The notes: a model not told the origin generated them from the sequence alone. A stretch of 64,000 nt of DNA from Lutibacter sp. B2 (GCA_015686845.1 JADPRS010000006.1:1-64000); one strand, 5' to 3'; shown: positions 1 through 8,980, numbered from the stretch's first letter. Program-made: numbers and translations.

Positions 1-1
1 A

Positions 2-43
2 GACTATAGTGAGCATGTTCCTGGTACAGGTGATAAATTTTAA
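2..43 (+). CDS. 3' end of an upstream ICE gene (partial)
   Basis: An open frame enters from the left edge and ends with residues DYSEHVPGTGDKF and a TAA at 41-43. A terminator-like hairpin follows. Only 13 residues are visible, so the family cannot be named. From its position it is probably the previous gene of the conjugation module. Confidence 0.45.
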   Translation, partial: DYSEHVPGTGDKF

Positions 44-73
44 TCAGTAAAAAAATAATAGGATGGTGTAGAT

Positions 74-102
74 GACAGTTTCTTAATTGAAGCTGTCTTT
101 TT
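74..102 (+). terminator. Intrinsic terminator after the partial gene
   Basis: GACAGTTTC and GAAGCTGTC form a 9-bp stem with one G-U pair, followed by a T run. It separates the partial upstream gene from the surface protein that starts at 125. Confidence 0.6.
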
Positions 103-124
103 GTATGCAAAGGAGTGTGAAATA

Positions 125-2140
125 TTGAAAATATTTAAAAAAATTATATGGATGATTGTTGTACTTGCGCTTACATTTAATTCAATTACAGTATTTGCAG
201 AGGATAATGCAGATAGTGGTTCAGGGAATACAAATAATGCAGCAAAAGATAAAGGCTTTTATCGTGGAAGTGAGTATATGTACAAGGTTTCAGTATATGT
301 GGGATTGTCTGATAAAGCTGATAAAAAGAGTGATTTATCAAGAGATTGGAAGATTATTGGCAGTAGTCCAATATATATAAAGCCAGCAAGTTTTACTTTG
401 GCAACCAACGCAATGGGTGGTTCAAAAAATAAAGTATCCTATTTAAATGGATCATCTTTGAATGCAATCACAATAAGTGCAGGTATAACTGATAATCCAC
501 CACCAATCCCAATAACCAATGGTGGAAATATCAATTCTGTAAAATCGTATTTTGGCGATACAGAAACATTAAATAATTTTATTGATGCCTTTGCAAGTCA
601 AAAAGGAACAACCAAAGAAGGCTTGGTATCTAATATTAATTTTACTATAAAAGGAGAAACAAAGAGATACCCTGCTGATGAGATATTACCTATCAAAGTA
701 AATGGAGTATATCAAAATAAAGTACCTTGGCTTATAATCTATGAACCTGTTATTATTTCATACCTAAAAGGTAGAAAAAAGGTATTAGCATTTACAGCAA
801 CAGAATATGCATTAGCTCAAAAACGAGGATATTTTAATTTTAAATTCGGTAGTACAGGACAGTATATTTCAGGAATGACACATTCTGATTTACCAAATTC
901 AATTATCTTAGAAGAAAGTTGGTTTGGATATCCTGTAACTTCTGCATTGCCTGACAGAGTTTATTGGAGTGAAGATAGAATTATATCAGGTGGTGGTTGG
1001 GGGATGCGAATGTTAAAAGCAAATGCCACCAATGTAGTGGAGAATGACACTACTTATGATTATGAATATAGAGTCAATACAGATGTAATAACCTCAGTAA
1101 GAATTTATGCAAGTAAAGATATTACTCCTGATAATAGACATAAAAGCGAGTCAACTTACAAAAATCCTAAAAAGAATACAGCTACAGTGACCATGACTGC
1201 TAATGGTTATTCAAAAAGTACAGAAGTCGTTATACCTAGTGGTGGATCTGAATTAGTTTGGATAAAATGGCACACACCATCTACACCTCGAGATGTAGTA
1301 ATCAATGTAAAGGTAACAGGAAATTCAGCAGCTAAAATAGATGGGAAAAGCAGAAGTGCTACTATCACAGGGAAGGTTGTTGATTTAGGCTTAAATCCTC
1401 CACCAAATCCTACAGCTAACGATACGAATAAAGGATTTTTAATTCCAAGTATCCCAGTAAAGGCAGACAAGTCTAGTGCCAATTGGGGAATATACAGTTG
1501 TCGTTGGATACCAAATTGGATATGGTATCCAAAATGGGAATGGGAGAGTAATTGGGTGAAAAAAAGCTATAGGTATCATCATAGTGGTGGTTGCAAAGAG
1601 AATGGAAGTTGCCCTGGTCATCGTAGAACGAAGTGGGTTGATCGAGGGAAATGGGTAGATAATGGACGATGGGTAGATGAAGGTAACTGGAAGTATGATT
1701 TTACCAATTATAAAGCAACTCTTTCAGCCAATATAAATCTTTATCCTGATAGCAAAGCTCCTACTGCAAGAAGTAATACAATGAAATCTGGCTATGGCGT
1801 TAATATTGATGTTTCAACAAATCCTTATTCTAATGCACCAAGTAGTCATATTACCTATGCACAAAATGTCATCTCATATTTTCCAGAGTTTAATTATCAA
1901 AGCTATTGGCGTTTGTTTGATATGATAAGTTATGGAAACTTTGAATTTAAGAAAAATAAGTATTCAACGTATAATAATAGGGCGCATTTTACGCCTATTT
2001 GGTATCCAGATGGTAGATATAAAGTTTATGCAGAAGTAATAGACATGTGGACACCTGATGGAATGCTAAGAGTTAATCTTGATGATGATATAAACATTGA
2101 TGGGAATTTGTATGAAGATTGGCATATTGGTCCGAAATAG
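125..2140 (+). CDS. Secreted Trp-rich ICE surface protein
   Basis: This 671-aa protein starts at a TTG with AAGGAG 10 bases upstream. An upstream in-frame start at 101 would put five or more residues ahead of a clean signal peptide, so I chose 125. The N-terminus (MKIFKKIIWMIVVLALTF, then NSITVFAED) is a signal peptide with an Ala-x-Ala-like cleavage site. The body is beta-rich with no catalytic motif I know. Around residues 460-545 lies a very Trp-rich stretch that includes a three-fold repeat of the type WVDxGxW and a small Cys/His cluster (GGCKENGSC, then HRR). It precedes the membrane peptidase by 11 bases in an apparent conjugation operon. It may be an exported contact or channel protein; it resembles large secreted proteins seen in clostridial ICEs (Athe_2463/DUF5704-like from memory), but I am not sure of the family. 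Confidence 0.7.
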   Translation: MKIFKKIIWMIVVLALTFNSITVFAEDNADSGSGNTNNAAKDKGFYRGSEYMYKVSVYVGLSDKADKKSDLSRDWKIIGSSPIYIKPASFTLATNAMGGSKNKVSYLNGSSLNAITISAGITDNPPPIPITNGGNINSVKSYFGDTETLNNFIDAFASQKGTTKEGLVSNINFTIKGETKRYPADEILPIKVNGVYQNKVPWLIIYEPVIISYLKGRKKVLAFTATEYALAQKRGYFNFKFGSTGQYISGMTHSDLPNSIILEESWFGYPVTSALPDRVYWSEDRIISGGGWGMRMLKANATNVVENDTTYDYEYRVNTDVITSVRIYASKDITPDNRHKSESTYKNPKKNTATVTMTANGYSKSTEVVIPSGGSELVWIKWHTPSTPRDVVINVKVTGNSAAKIDGKSRSATITGKVVDLGLNPPPNPTANDTNKGFLIPSIPVKADKSSANWGIYSCRWIPNWIWYPKWEWESNWVKKSYRYHHSGGCKENGSCPGHRRTKWVDRGKWVDNGRWVDEGNWKYDFTNYKATLSANINLYPDSKAPTARSNTMKSGYGVNIDVSTNPYSNAPSSHITYAQNVISYFPEFNYQSYWRLFDMISYGNFEFKKNKYSTYNNRAHFTPIWYPDGRYKVYAEVIDMWTPDGMLRVNLDDDINIDGNLYEDWHIGPK

Positions 2141-2151
2141 GAGGTGTTCAG

Positions 2152-3387
2152 ATGGCAATAGATCCAGCAACTTTAAAAGTTATAGCAAAAGTTGCCACAA
2201 CAGCAGTTACTGATGAAAGAGCAAGACGGGTTATTCTAATAGCCTGTCTTGTTCCTTTTATAATCATTTTACTTATACTTAGTTCACCATTTGCAATCTT
2301 CTTTTCAATGACAAGCGATGGAACAAATGCAGATGCTATTTCAATATCCGATACAATGGATTCCCTAAAAGAGCAGTTTGAACAAAAAATAAGGGAAGAA
2401 AAGGAAGATGACACGGTAGATGAAGTTCGTACAGTGATTATGGGAAGTGAGGACAATAGCATCATAGACAATTCGGCTGATGTTTTAATAGCTTATTCAG
2501 TGAAATACAATGTTATCAATGAGAATGCGGAGCAGATGGCAATACTAACAGAAGGTCAAATCAATAAATTAAAGAATGTATTTTGGGATATGAATACAAT
2601 CACTTCAGAAATAGAAACCTTTACTGAGAAAAAAACTTATACGACAACAGATAAGAATGGTGAAACAGTAACCAAAACGAAAACCATAACAAAAAAGATA
2701 AAAACAATCTATATTGATTGTTTAACAGCAGAAGAAATAGCATTAGCATATCACTTTGATAAAACACAACAAAGAGTATTAGAAGAAATGAAAAGAAGTG
2801 GATTTGCTGTATTACTTGGCAATAGTAGCATTAATGCCATTTTAGCTAAGGAACAATTAGCAGAAATTAAAGCATATATACCTGATAATTTATCCATAGA
2901 AAGAGAGCAGATTGTAAAAATATCTTATAGCATTGTTGGAAAGGTCAATTACTTTTGGGGAGGTAAAAGTTCATCTATTGGTTGGGATAAAAGATGGGGA
3001 ACACAAATAGAAGTTACTTCAAAAGGCAGTCATACTACAGGAACTAAAAGACCATTTGGACTTGATTGTTCAGGATATATAACATGGGTGTTTATCAATA
3101 TGGGGCTACCTGTTGATACCATTAATGAAATAATTGGACAGGGGACAACGCAGCAATGGAATTTATCAAGTAGTATACCTGAAAGTTTGGCATTGCCTGG
3201 CGATTTAGCTTTTCTTGCAGTTCCTGGAACGAGAAAGGTCAATCATATAGGTATTGTTGTGGGTAAAGATAAGAATGGAAGTTTATTAGTGGCTCATTGT
3301 GCATCAGGAGCTAATAATGTTGTTGTGACAACGGCAAAAAGTGTGGGCTTTATGTATTACAGGCGATCAGCAATTCTAATAGAATAA
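2152..3387 (+). CDS. Membrane-anchored NlpC/P60 (C40) peptidoglycan hydrolase
   Basis: A 411-aa protein starting at ATG 2152 behind GGAGGTG, 11 bases after the previous stop. Residues about 25-52 form one membrane segment (ACLVPFIIILLILSSPF). A charged Lys/Thr-rich middle follows. The C-terminal NlpC/P60 domain has the nucleophile in FGLDCSGYITW (Cys306), the general-base His in NHIGIVVG (His365) and a third polar position near AHCASG. Such enzymes cut cell-wall stem peptides and open the wall locally for the mating channel in Gram-positive ICEs. The lysozyme-like domain found in CwlT-type proteins is not obvious; the middle region (residues 120-270) may be a divergent version. Function is inferred from the domain and its conjugation neighbours. 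Confidence 0.85.
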   Translation: MAIDPATLKVIAKVATTAVTDERARRVILIACLVPFIIILLILSSPFAIFFSMTSDGTNADAISISDTMDSLKEQFEQKIREEKEDDTVDEVRTVIMGSEDNSIIDNSADVLIAYSVKYNVINENAEQMAILTEGQINKLKNVFWDMNTITSEIETFTEKKTYTTTDKNGETVTKTKTITKKIKTIYIDCLTAEEIALAYHFDKTQQRVLEEMKRSGFAVLLGNSSINAILAKEQLAEIKAYIPDNLSIEREQIVKISYSIVGKVNYFWGGKSSSIGWDKRWGTQIEVTSKGSHTTGTKRPFGLDCSGYITWVFINMGLPVDTINEIIGQGTTQQWNLSSSIPESLALPGDLAFLAVPGTRKVNHIGIVVGKDKNGSLLVAHCASGANNVVVTTAKSVGFMYYRRSAILIE

Positions 3388-3409
3388 ACAAAAATGAGGA
3401 GGGATTTAG

Positions 3410-4093
3410 ATGAATCAGATTATACCAATTATAGTCATAGCAATTTGTATTGTTGCAGGGGTTGTAACATTTTTCTTTATAAAAAGAGATAAAAATCAAA
3501 AGCAAACAGAATTAAGCAATGAGCAGATAACAGCTAATGAATTTATAAATGTAAAAGATATTAAAGACCGTTTCCTTTATACAAGGGACGGTCAAATTAT
3601 TATGTATATTAAGATTAATCCAATAAGTATAGATCTGTTTTCAGATACAGAAAAGGATCAGATGTGCAGAGCATTAACAGCCGAATTATCAAGTACACGA
3701 AAACCTTTTAAATTCCTTGCAGTATCAAGACCTGTGGATATTTCACCACTGATTAATGAATATACACAATTACTATCTGAAACCAATGATCAAAAACAAA
3801 AAGAACTACTAAGAAATGAAATGATGGTCATGAGTAACTATGCTATATCTGGTGATGTAGTGGAAAGGCAGTTTTACATTATGCTTTGGGATCAATATCA
3901 AGAGAATATTGAGAAGGATATTTTAAAAGAATGTCGAGAATTTGTAAGCAAATTTGAAAGTGGAAATGTAAGATGTGAAATTTTAAAAGAGAAGGAAATT
4001 GTAAGGCTTTGTAATCTTGTGAATAATCCTGTTTATATACAGGTTGAGGATGGCGAATTTGAAAGGACGATTGCTTTGGTGAAGGAGTATTGA
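3410..4093 (+). CDS. Membrane-anchored conjugal transfer protein, VirB4 partner
   Basis: A 227-aa protein with a strong RBS (GAGGAGGG) 9 bases before the ATG. Residues 3-25 form an N-terminal membrane anchor (IIPIIVIAICIVAGVVTFFF); the rest is a soluble alpha/beta domain (KDRFLYTRDGQIIMYIKI). Proteins of this kind normally lie directly before the VirB4/TraE ATPase in clostridial conjugative elements and resemble the N-terminal part of TraC/VirB4-like proteins. Here 3 kb of foreign DNA separates it from the ATPase at 7083. It ends cleanly, so the insertion lies in the intergenic gap and not in the gene. Confidence 0.6.
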   Translation: MNQIIPIIVIAICIVAGVVTFFFIKRDKNQKQTELSNEQITANEFINVKDIKDRFLYTRDGQIIMYIKINPISIDLFSDTEKDQMCRALTAELSSTRKPFKFLAVSRPVDISPLINEYTQLLSETNDQKQKELLRNEMMVMSNYAISGDVVERQFYIMLWDQYQENIEKDILKECREFVSKFESGNVRCEILKEKEIVRLCNLVNNPVYIQVEDGEFERTIALVKEY

Positions 4094-4709
4094 AAATTTG
4101 TTCAAATCACTGGTAATGTATGGAATTGAGGTGTATTATATAAATTGAGAGTAGAGTGAATATATTGTTTAAAATGTAAAGTTGAAAAAATGAATACTTA
4201 ATTCATGCGTGAAGGGAATACGATAGTTAAACATAATTACTTTTGTAGAGGTGATAGTAAGATAATGATTAACAATACTTTCAATTGAAATTTTGTTAAT
4301 TATGGGATAAATTTAAATTTTTCTAATTGGAATGAATCAGACATTAGGAAAGAATTTATAGCTCCACTTTTAAAAATTGTAGGGTATAGTAAGAAGACTG
4401 TTAATTATAAATTTAGTAAAGGAACTACAGATAAAAAGAAAAAGCTGTTAAATACTATCAAAAAATAACTATTTCTAACAGCACAGTGACTTTCGTTATT
4501 GGAATAGAGCATTGGAAAAATATTGCAGCACATTCAACGGTCTAAGAAAAGAGATGCCTATGGATATTGAAGGTCATTAAGTCAATCCGTTCGTTATATA
4601 AATTTTTATTATTAGCAACAAAAACTGATTCAGTTTTTGCAAGGAGTCTGACCCCTTACAAAGTGTGGAATAGAAATGAATAATTTTTGGTACTAATTAT
4701 TTAAGTAGA
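4094..4709. other. Left flank of the Kiwa insertion: gene debris
   Basis: No intact gene lies here. Two short frames look like fossils: 4289-4468, described separately, and 4479-4580, which encodes FRYWNRALEKYCSTFNG and whose source I do not recognise. An AAAACTGA/TCAGTTTT hairpin at 4620-4638 followed by GTCTGACCCC resembles the ends of REP-associated IS200-like elements, at low confidence. Confidence 0.5.
4289..4468 (+). pseudogene. N-terminal fragment resembling a restriction/modification protein
   Basis: About 59 codons including WNESDIRKEFIAPLLKIVGY, which is like the N-terminal helix typical of HsdR-type and other restriction proteins (E-x-D-I-R-x-x-F-I-x-P-L-L). There is a stop just upstream and no RBS-led start. 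It is read as debris of a former defence locus beside the Kiwa genes. Confidence 0.4.
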
Positions 4710-4739
4710 ATGTTTTTAAGGTGTATGAGGGGGAGAATT

Positions 4740-5654
4740 ATGCCATATAGAAGAACTTTAAGAGAATTACAACAACAATTACTAAATAATGAGAATGATT
4801 TATGGTTATTTTTACAAACGAATAATAATATATATTCATTTAGGAGTGAATTAACAACACAACAACAGGTGGATATAATTCATCCTATATGTGATTACCT
4901 TAATGATAAAGATTATAATCAATATGATGTATTAGAAAGGAGACCTAATACTATTTATTATATTTTAAATGAGATGCAAGAATATCAATCATTAAATAAT
5001 ATAGTAGAGTTAAATCAACATATTGAGAGTGACGAAGTTGCAAGAGCAACTATTAGAACGATTGAAACTGATAAAATTAAAATGATTATATTTAAAAAAG
5101 ATAGATTTTTATTTTTGTATAAGTATAATTCAGGAAAGTTATTTAAGCAGGGGTGGAAAGCTAGATTTAATACTGAAGATGCTGTAGTAGAAAAAGAGGA
5201 TAATGATATATTGGTGCTTTCAAAGACAATACCTGATATTATATTAGATACTAGAGAAAATTTAGCATTTATACTAAATGTTACTCAAGCTGAATACATT
5301 TTGCAAATAGACTCATTATTTATAGGAACATTGAATAATGTTTCCAACAATTTGAGAGAATTTAATTTAATGAGAATAGATACTATTGAAAGGTTTATAA
5401 ATGAAGTATCTGGGAAAAATAATTATATGAGGAAACTTCATAAAATACAAACTACACAATCTTATCAATACTTTTACAATAATATTACTAGAATACCAGA
5501 AGTTTTAAGACAGTATAATTTAAATGTTAATTTTGATGAACAGAATAGATGGATTATATTTGATGAAGAAACAGATGTTGGTGATGTACTACATTTATTT
5601 GCAGATGATTATGTTAGAAGATATATTAGTGAAAGAGATGATGTGATGAAGTAG
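4740..5654 (+). CDS. kwaB: KwaB-like anti-phage protein (DUF4868 type)
   Basis: A 304-aa protein; ATG 4740 is chosen because GAGGGGGA lies 6-13 bases upstream. The layout matches what I know of DUF4868/KwaB: an N-terminal helical part, a central beta-rich part (IKMIIFKKDRFLFLYKY, DIILDTRENLAFILN, YILQIDSLFIGTL) and a C-terminal part with MRKLHKIQ, a VNFDEQNRWIIFDEE strand pair and the ending LHLFADDYVRRYISERDD. Length fits KwaB (about 315 aa). In Kiwa, KwaB works with the membrane protein KwaA; together they detect phage infection at the membrane and block phage DNA processes. A four-TM protein follows 19 bases downstream, as expected for KwaA, although the order is B-A and not the A-B of the E. 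coli locus. The call rests on fold pattern plus pairing. Confidence 0.7.
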   Translation: MPYRRTLRELQQQLLNNENDLWLFLQTNNNIYSFRSELTTQQQVDIIHPICDYLNDKDYNQYDVLERRPNTIYYILNEMQEYQSLNNIVELNQHIESDEVARATIRTIETDKIKMIIFKKDRFLFLYKYNSGKLFKQGWKARFNTEDAVVEKEDNDILVLSKTIPDIILDTRENLAFILNVTQAEYILQIDSLFIGTLNNVSNNLREFNLMRIDTIERFINEVSGKNNYMRKLHKIQTTQSYQYFYNNITRIPEVLRQYNLNVNFDEQNRWIIFDEETDVGDVLHLFADDYVRRYISERDDVMK

Positions 5655-5673
5655 TTGAAAAGGAGGAGTATAC

Positions 5674-6255
5674 ATGCTTCCTAAAGTAGCTCTATCTATA
5701 ACTAGTTTTATTCCTTTATATTCATTGATGCTTTATATGTATTCATATGTATACATATATGAAAATATAGGGCAAAATACAAAAAAGTATATAATATTTA
5801 CGATTGCAGTGATTATAACTATACAATTTATTTGTACTATAGTAGTTAATTTCTATATAAAAAGTAAAGAATCTTTAACAATCTCGGAAAATGAGATTAC
5901 ATTTAACAATATTAAGGAAGATAAAAAAGCATATGTAGATTATATGATGACATATTTACTACCATTATTAACATTTGATTTAGACAAGGTAAATGGGTTT
6001 TATATACTATATACAAATATATTAATAATGATATTTATAATTATCAATGCAAGGGCAGAAAATTTTAATTTCAATATTTTTCTATGGATAAAGGGATATT
6101 CTATTTATAAAGGTACAAATATTGACGTATGTGACAAAATTTTACTAATAAAGAAAAAAAATTTTTCTAATATTAGAGCTAATTATACTAAATATAAGTT
6201 CGTATCTTTTGGGGGAGGTAATGATATTTACTTATGTAAAAAATATAGTGAATAA
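5674..6255 (+). CDS. kwaA: KwaA-like four-TM anti-phage membrane protein
   Basis: A 193-aa membrane protein with AAAAGGAGGA just before its ATG, 19 bases after kwaB. Hydrophobic segments lie at about residues 5-27, 38-60, 90-105 and 110-128. The conserved-looking patch YMMTYLLPLLTFD and the later FNIFLWIKGYSIYKG match my memory of KwaA relatives (Y-x-x-Y-x-L-P-x-x-x-F, then N-x-x-L-x-x-x-GY-x-x-Y). A soluble tail of about 55 residues follows. It would sit in the cell membrane and hold KwaB. No enzymatic motif is seen. Base composition is even more AT-rich than the conjugation genes, which fits separate acquisition. Confidence 0.68.
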   Translation: MLPKVALSITSFIPLYSLMLYMYSYVYIYENIGQNTKKYIIFTIAVIITIQFICTIVVNFYIKSKESLTISENEITFNNIKEDKKAYVDYMMTYLLPLLTFDLDKVNGFYILYTNILIMIFIIINARAENFNFNIFLWIKGYSIYKGTNIDVCDKILLIKKKNFSNIRANYTKYKFVSFGGGNDIYLCKKYSE

Positions 6256-6418
6256 TGTATAAAAAACCGCACTTGCAATTGATTAGATTTTAGTCGAAAA
6301 TTAGGATAAAGTGTTAATTTTTAGATGTATAATAGTATATCATTATACGATTAATTTCTAATTATCCATAGTATAGAAGGGGATACAGGGATAGGTTCGT
6401 TGTCCCTTAGGATACATT

Positions 6419-6611
6419 TCATTTCTTCCACACTCTTTTTTTCAGTCGATAAAATGTATTCCTTTTCAAGTCAAGTAGTTCTATAGCTTTCGTCCCTGTT
6501 ATTTCTATAGTTGCGAATTTGTTTGTAAGCAGCTTCCCAATTCTCAGGGAAGTTTATTTTCTTGCGGAATTTATATTTTGATGTGTCTTTAGGTAAAAGT
6601 AAAATAATCAT
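6419..6611 (-). pseudogene. C-terminal remnant of a small serine recombinase (resolvase)
   Basis: Read on the minus strand, the first frame gives LPKDTSKYKFRKKINFPENW. After a frameshift comes EITGTKAIELLDLKRNTFYR. The last part is the helix-turn-helix at the end of clostridial resolvases (GxTKAxxLLxLKRxTFYR). The catalytic domain is missing. It marks past movement of this cargo block. Confidence 0.6.
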
Positions 6612-6719
6612 TAACTGTCCCCAATTTTTTTTAGTTTTTTACTATTTGACACATGTCAAACCCTTGACTTAGGATAGCAACAAATCAGTATCATAAAGAA
6701 TACAATTTGATGGGGATAT

Positions 6720-6757
6720 ATGTAAATATTTTCTAGAATATATTTACATGGTATAAT
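6720..6757 (+). promoter_or_regulatory. 30-bp near-palindrome abutting a TATAAT box
   Basis: Arms ATGTAAATAT and ATATTTACAT surround a TTCTAGAA centre; 28 of the 30 bases are symmetric (6720-6749). TATAAT follows at 6752-6757. This looks like a repressor operator overlapping the promoter spacer of the truncated gene at 6838. The -35 box is weak. No cognate regulator is identified. Confidence 0.45.
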
Positions 6758-6837
6758 GTGGATTGGTTTATGTTGATTATGGTAGTATGATGTGAAGTTT
6801 GCAGTGTGTGGAAACAATGTTTAAATAAAAAAGTAAA

Positions 6838-7023
6838 ATGAATTACATGATAAGGAGTTTGAAAATATTTCAGGTGAATGCTGGAGATTGCATGAGTATT
6901 AGATATAAAGGCTTAGATGAAAAATATCATAATATCTTTATAGATTGCGGGTATAGTGGAACGTTTAATAAAACATTAAATAAAGAGCTAATAATTATTA
7001 TCTATAAAATTGCAAGAAAATAA
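6838..7023 (+). pseudogene. Truncated ComEC/metallo-beta-lactamase-like protein (N-terminus only)
   Basis: Only 61 residues: MNYMIRSLKIFQVNAGDCMS, then IRYKGLDEKYHNIFIDCGYSG. The opening (LKIFQVNAGDCxSIR, then NIFIDCG) is typical of the first beta strands of ComEC-type metallo-beta-lactamase-fold hydrolases, which are usually 300-400 aa and often found in defence loci. The metal-binding HxHxDH motif is missing because the frame ends at about residue 60. ICE backbone sequence resumes right after it, so the right edge of the insertion cut this gene. Confidence 0.55.
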
Positions 7024-7028
7024 TGTTT

Positions 7029-7055
7029 AACCACAGCTCATTCGTTGTGGTTTTT
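7029..7055 (+). terminator. Hairpin with T run before virB4
   Basis: AACCACA and TGTGGTT form a 7-bp stem over a 10-base loop, followed by a T run. It lies just after the truncated gene and before the virB4 RBS. It may stop cargo transcription from running into virB4. Confidence 0.55.
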
Positions 7056-7082
7056 CTATGCTCAAAAGGAGGAAACACAAAA

Positions 7083-8909
7083 ATGAAAAAACAACAAGAA
7101 CAATCAAAAATCAACAATTCCTTACTCAACATCATCACCCCAATAGGACTAGAAATTAAAAGAAATAGCCTAATCATCGGAGAAAACACAGGCAGAGTCT
7201 ATGGTATAGTCAAATATCCTCAAAAAGTGGACTTTGGTTGGTTATCAAAAATAACAAACATCCCTGGAACAGTAGTTAGCATTACTTTTATACCTATAGA
7301 CAATGGTGAATTTATATCAGGACTTTCAAGAAGTGTTATTCAACACCGAAGTGCAGCCGAAACAGCGAAAGATCCATTATCACAACAAAGAGCAGAAAGA
7401 GCAGCTGTTGACGGTGAAAAGATCATGCTACAAATTGATCAACATGGGGAAACGGTTGGAACAATAATTATTACTATTATGGTTATGGCAAGAGAGGAAA
7501 CAACATTTAACAAGATATGCAGAAAAACTGAAAGCGTTATTGCCACTAGTAAATGCAAAATACGAGTCATGGCTAATTTACAAGAGCAATCATTTAAAAG
7601 TGTATCTCCTTACCATACTCTTGATGAATCCATAGAAGAAGTATTGAAAAGAATTATTCCAATGAGTAGCTATGTAGGTGGTTTTCCATTTTCCTCTAGT
7701 GGATACAATGACGGAACTGGCTATTATTTTGGTCGTGATAATGGTGGTGGATTGGTAATTCTCGATCCATGGAAAAGAGGCAATGACAGAACGAATACTA
7801 ACTTTACCATCATGGGAGTAGCAGGCGTGGGCAAGAGCACCGTTGTAAAACATATTGCATTATCAGAGTATATGAAAGGAACTAAAATTATCTTTATAGA
7901 TCCTGAACGTGAAATGAGGGAGCTTTGTGAAGCATTAGATGGTGATTGGATTAATGCAGGCGGTGGAAGTAATGGCAGAATCAATCCACTTCAAATACGT
8001 CCAACACCTGTTGATGATGACGACAAGTATTATCAAGATGATGGAAATGGAATGGGGGATATGGCAATATATATTAAGAATTTAGACATATTCTTCAGCT
8101 TATATATTCCATCCTTATCAGATAAACAAAAAGCGATACTAAAAGGTATTGTAATAGAACTGTATAATAACTTTGGTATTACATGGGATACTGATATAAA
8201 TACATTATCAAGCGAAGACTTCCCGATATTCGCAGACCTTTATAAATTGATACAACAAAAATCTAAGGAAAAAGAAAAAACTATTAAAAATAATGAAGTA
8301 AATGAATATACTGACTTAGCGTTACTATTACAAGATATTGCTCTTGGTAGTGACGCTTTTTTATGGAATGGAAAAAGTACTATAAAAACAAATACAAGAT
8401 GCATATGCTTAGATACTCATGATTTGCAAAATACAAGTGACAATATCAAAAGAACGCAGTATTTTAATCTACTAACATGGTGCTGGCAACAAATGAGCGC
8501 TGATAGGAATGAGCCTGTACTATTAATATGTGATGAAGCCTATCTAATGATAGATCCAAATGTACCACAGTCACTTGTATTTTTAAGAAATGTAGAGAAA
8601 AGAGCAAGGAAATATGAAGCAGGAGTTGCTATCATTTCACATTCTATTGTTGATTTTTTAGATCCTAAAATCAAGATGTATGGACAGGCGCTTTTAGATA
8701 TTCCATGTTTTAAGATCCTTATGGGGTGTGATGGTAAAAACTTAATTGAAACGAAGGAGCTATATAACCTTACAGATGCAGAGGAAGAGCTTTTAGCACG
8801 GAAAAAACGTGGAAATGCTCTTGTGATGATTGGATCAAAGAGACTTCATGTGAACTTTGAAATACCAGAATACAAGTTTAAATTTATGGGAAAAGCAGGG
8901 GGAAGATAA
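7083..8909 (+). CDS. VirB4/TraE-type conjugation ATPase
   Basis: A 608-aa protein from ATG 7083 (RBS AAAGGAGG at 7065-7072). The N-terminal 200 residues form the VirB4 N-domain (LSRSVIQHRSAAETAKDPLS). The C-terminal motor has Walker A GVAGVGKST at about residues 244-252 and Walker B VLLICDEAYLMID at about 481-493, then a RNVEKRARKYEAG helix and a typical VirB4 ending. It is the ATPase that powers the type IV secretion mating channel and works at the inner face of the membrane. The 227-aa protein at 3410 is probably its original upstream neighbour. All catalytic motifs look intact. Confidence 0.9.
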   Translation: MKKQQEQSKINNSLLNIITPIGLEIKRNSLIIGENTGRVYGIVKYPQKVDFGWLSKITNIPGTVVSITFIPIDNGEFISGLSRSVIQHRSAAETAKDPLSQQRAERAAVDGEKIMLQIDQHGETVGTIIITIMVMAREETTFNKICRKTESVIATSKCKIRVMANLQEQSFKSVSPYHTLDESIEEVLKRIIPMSSYVGGFPFSSSGYNDGTGYYFGRDNGGGLVILDPWKRGNDRTNTNFTIMGVAGVGKSTVVKHIALSEYMKGTKIIFIDPEREMRELCEALDGDWINAGGGSNGRINPLQIRPTPVDDDDKYYQDDGNGMGDMAIYIKNLDIFFSLYIPSLSDKQKAILKGIVIELYNNFGITWDTDINTLSSEDFPIFADLYKLIQQKSKEKEKTIKNNEVNEYTDLALLLQDIALGSDAFLWNGKSTIKTNTRCICLDTHDLQNTSDNIKRTQYFNLLTWCWQQMSADRNEPVLLICDEAYLMIDPNVPQSLVFLRNVEKRARKYEAGVAIISHSIVDFLDPKIKMYGQALLDIPCFKILMGCDGKNLIETKELYNLTDAEEELLARKKRGNALVMIGSKRLHVNFEIPEYKFKFMGKAGGR

Positions 8910-8928
8910 TATTTTATAAAACAATCTC

Positions 8929-8958
8929 AAAGGCACTCAATAATTTGGGTGCCTTTTG
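8929..8958 (+). terminator. Hairpin after virB4
   Basis: AAAGGCACTC and GGGTGCCTTT pair with one mismatch and an 8-base loop. The T tract is short (CCTTTTG), so termination may be partial; the next small gene starts only 23 bases later. Confidence 0.45.
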
Positions 8959-8980
8959 AACTTTAGAGGGAGGAATAATC

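Larger units (their letters stand above)
6256..6837. other. Gap with a minus-strand recombinase remnant and a palindromic promoter
   Basis: No intact gene. The gap holds a broken resolvase C-terminus on the minus strand (6419-6611) and a near-perfect palindrome touching a -10 box (6720-6757), each listed separately. The rest is AT-rich with no signal that I can defend. Confidence 0.5.

Noticed and set aside
156-380. A 74-codon frame inside the secreted surface protein gene
   Set aside because: It is a shifted-frame shadow with no RBS; the signal-peptide protein covers it fully.
4620-4660. A complete REP-associated or IS200-like element before kwaB
   Set aside because: Only the hairpin and a short end-like motif are seen; no transposase frame is nearby.
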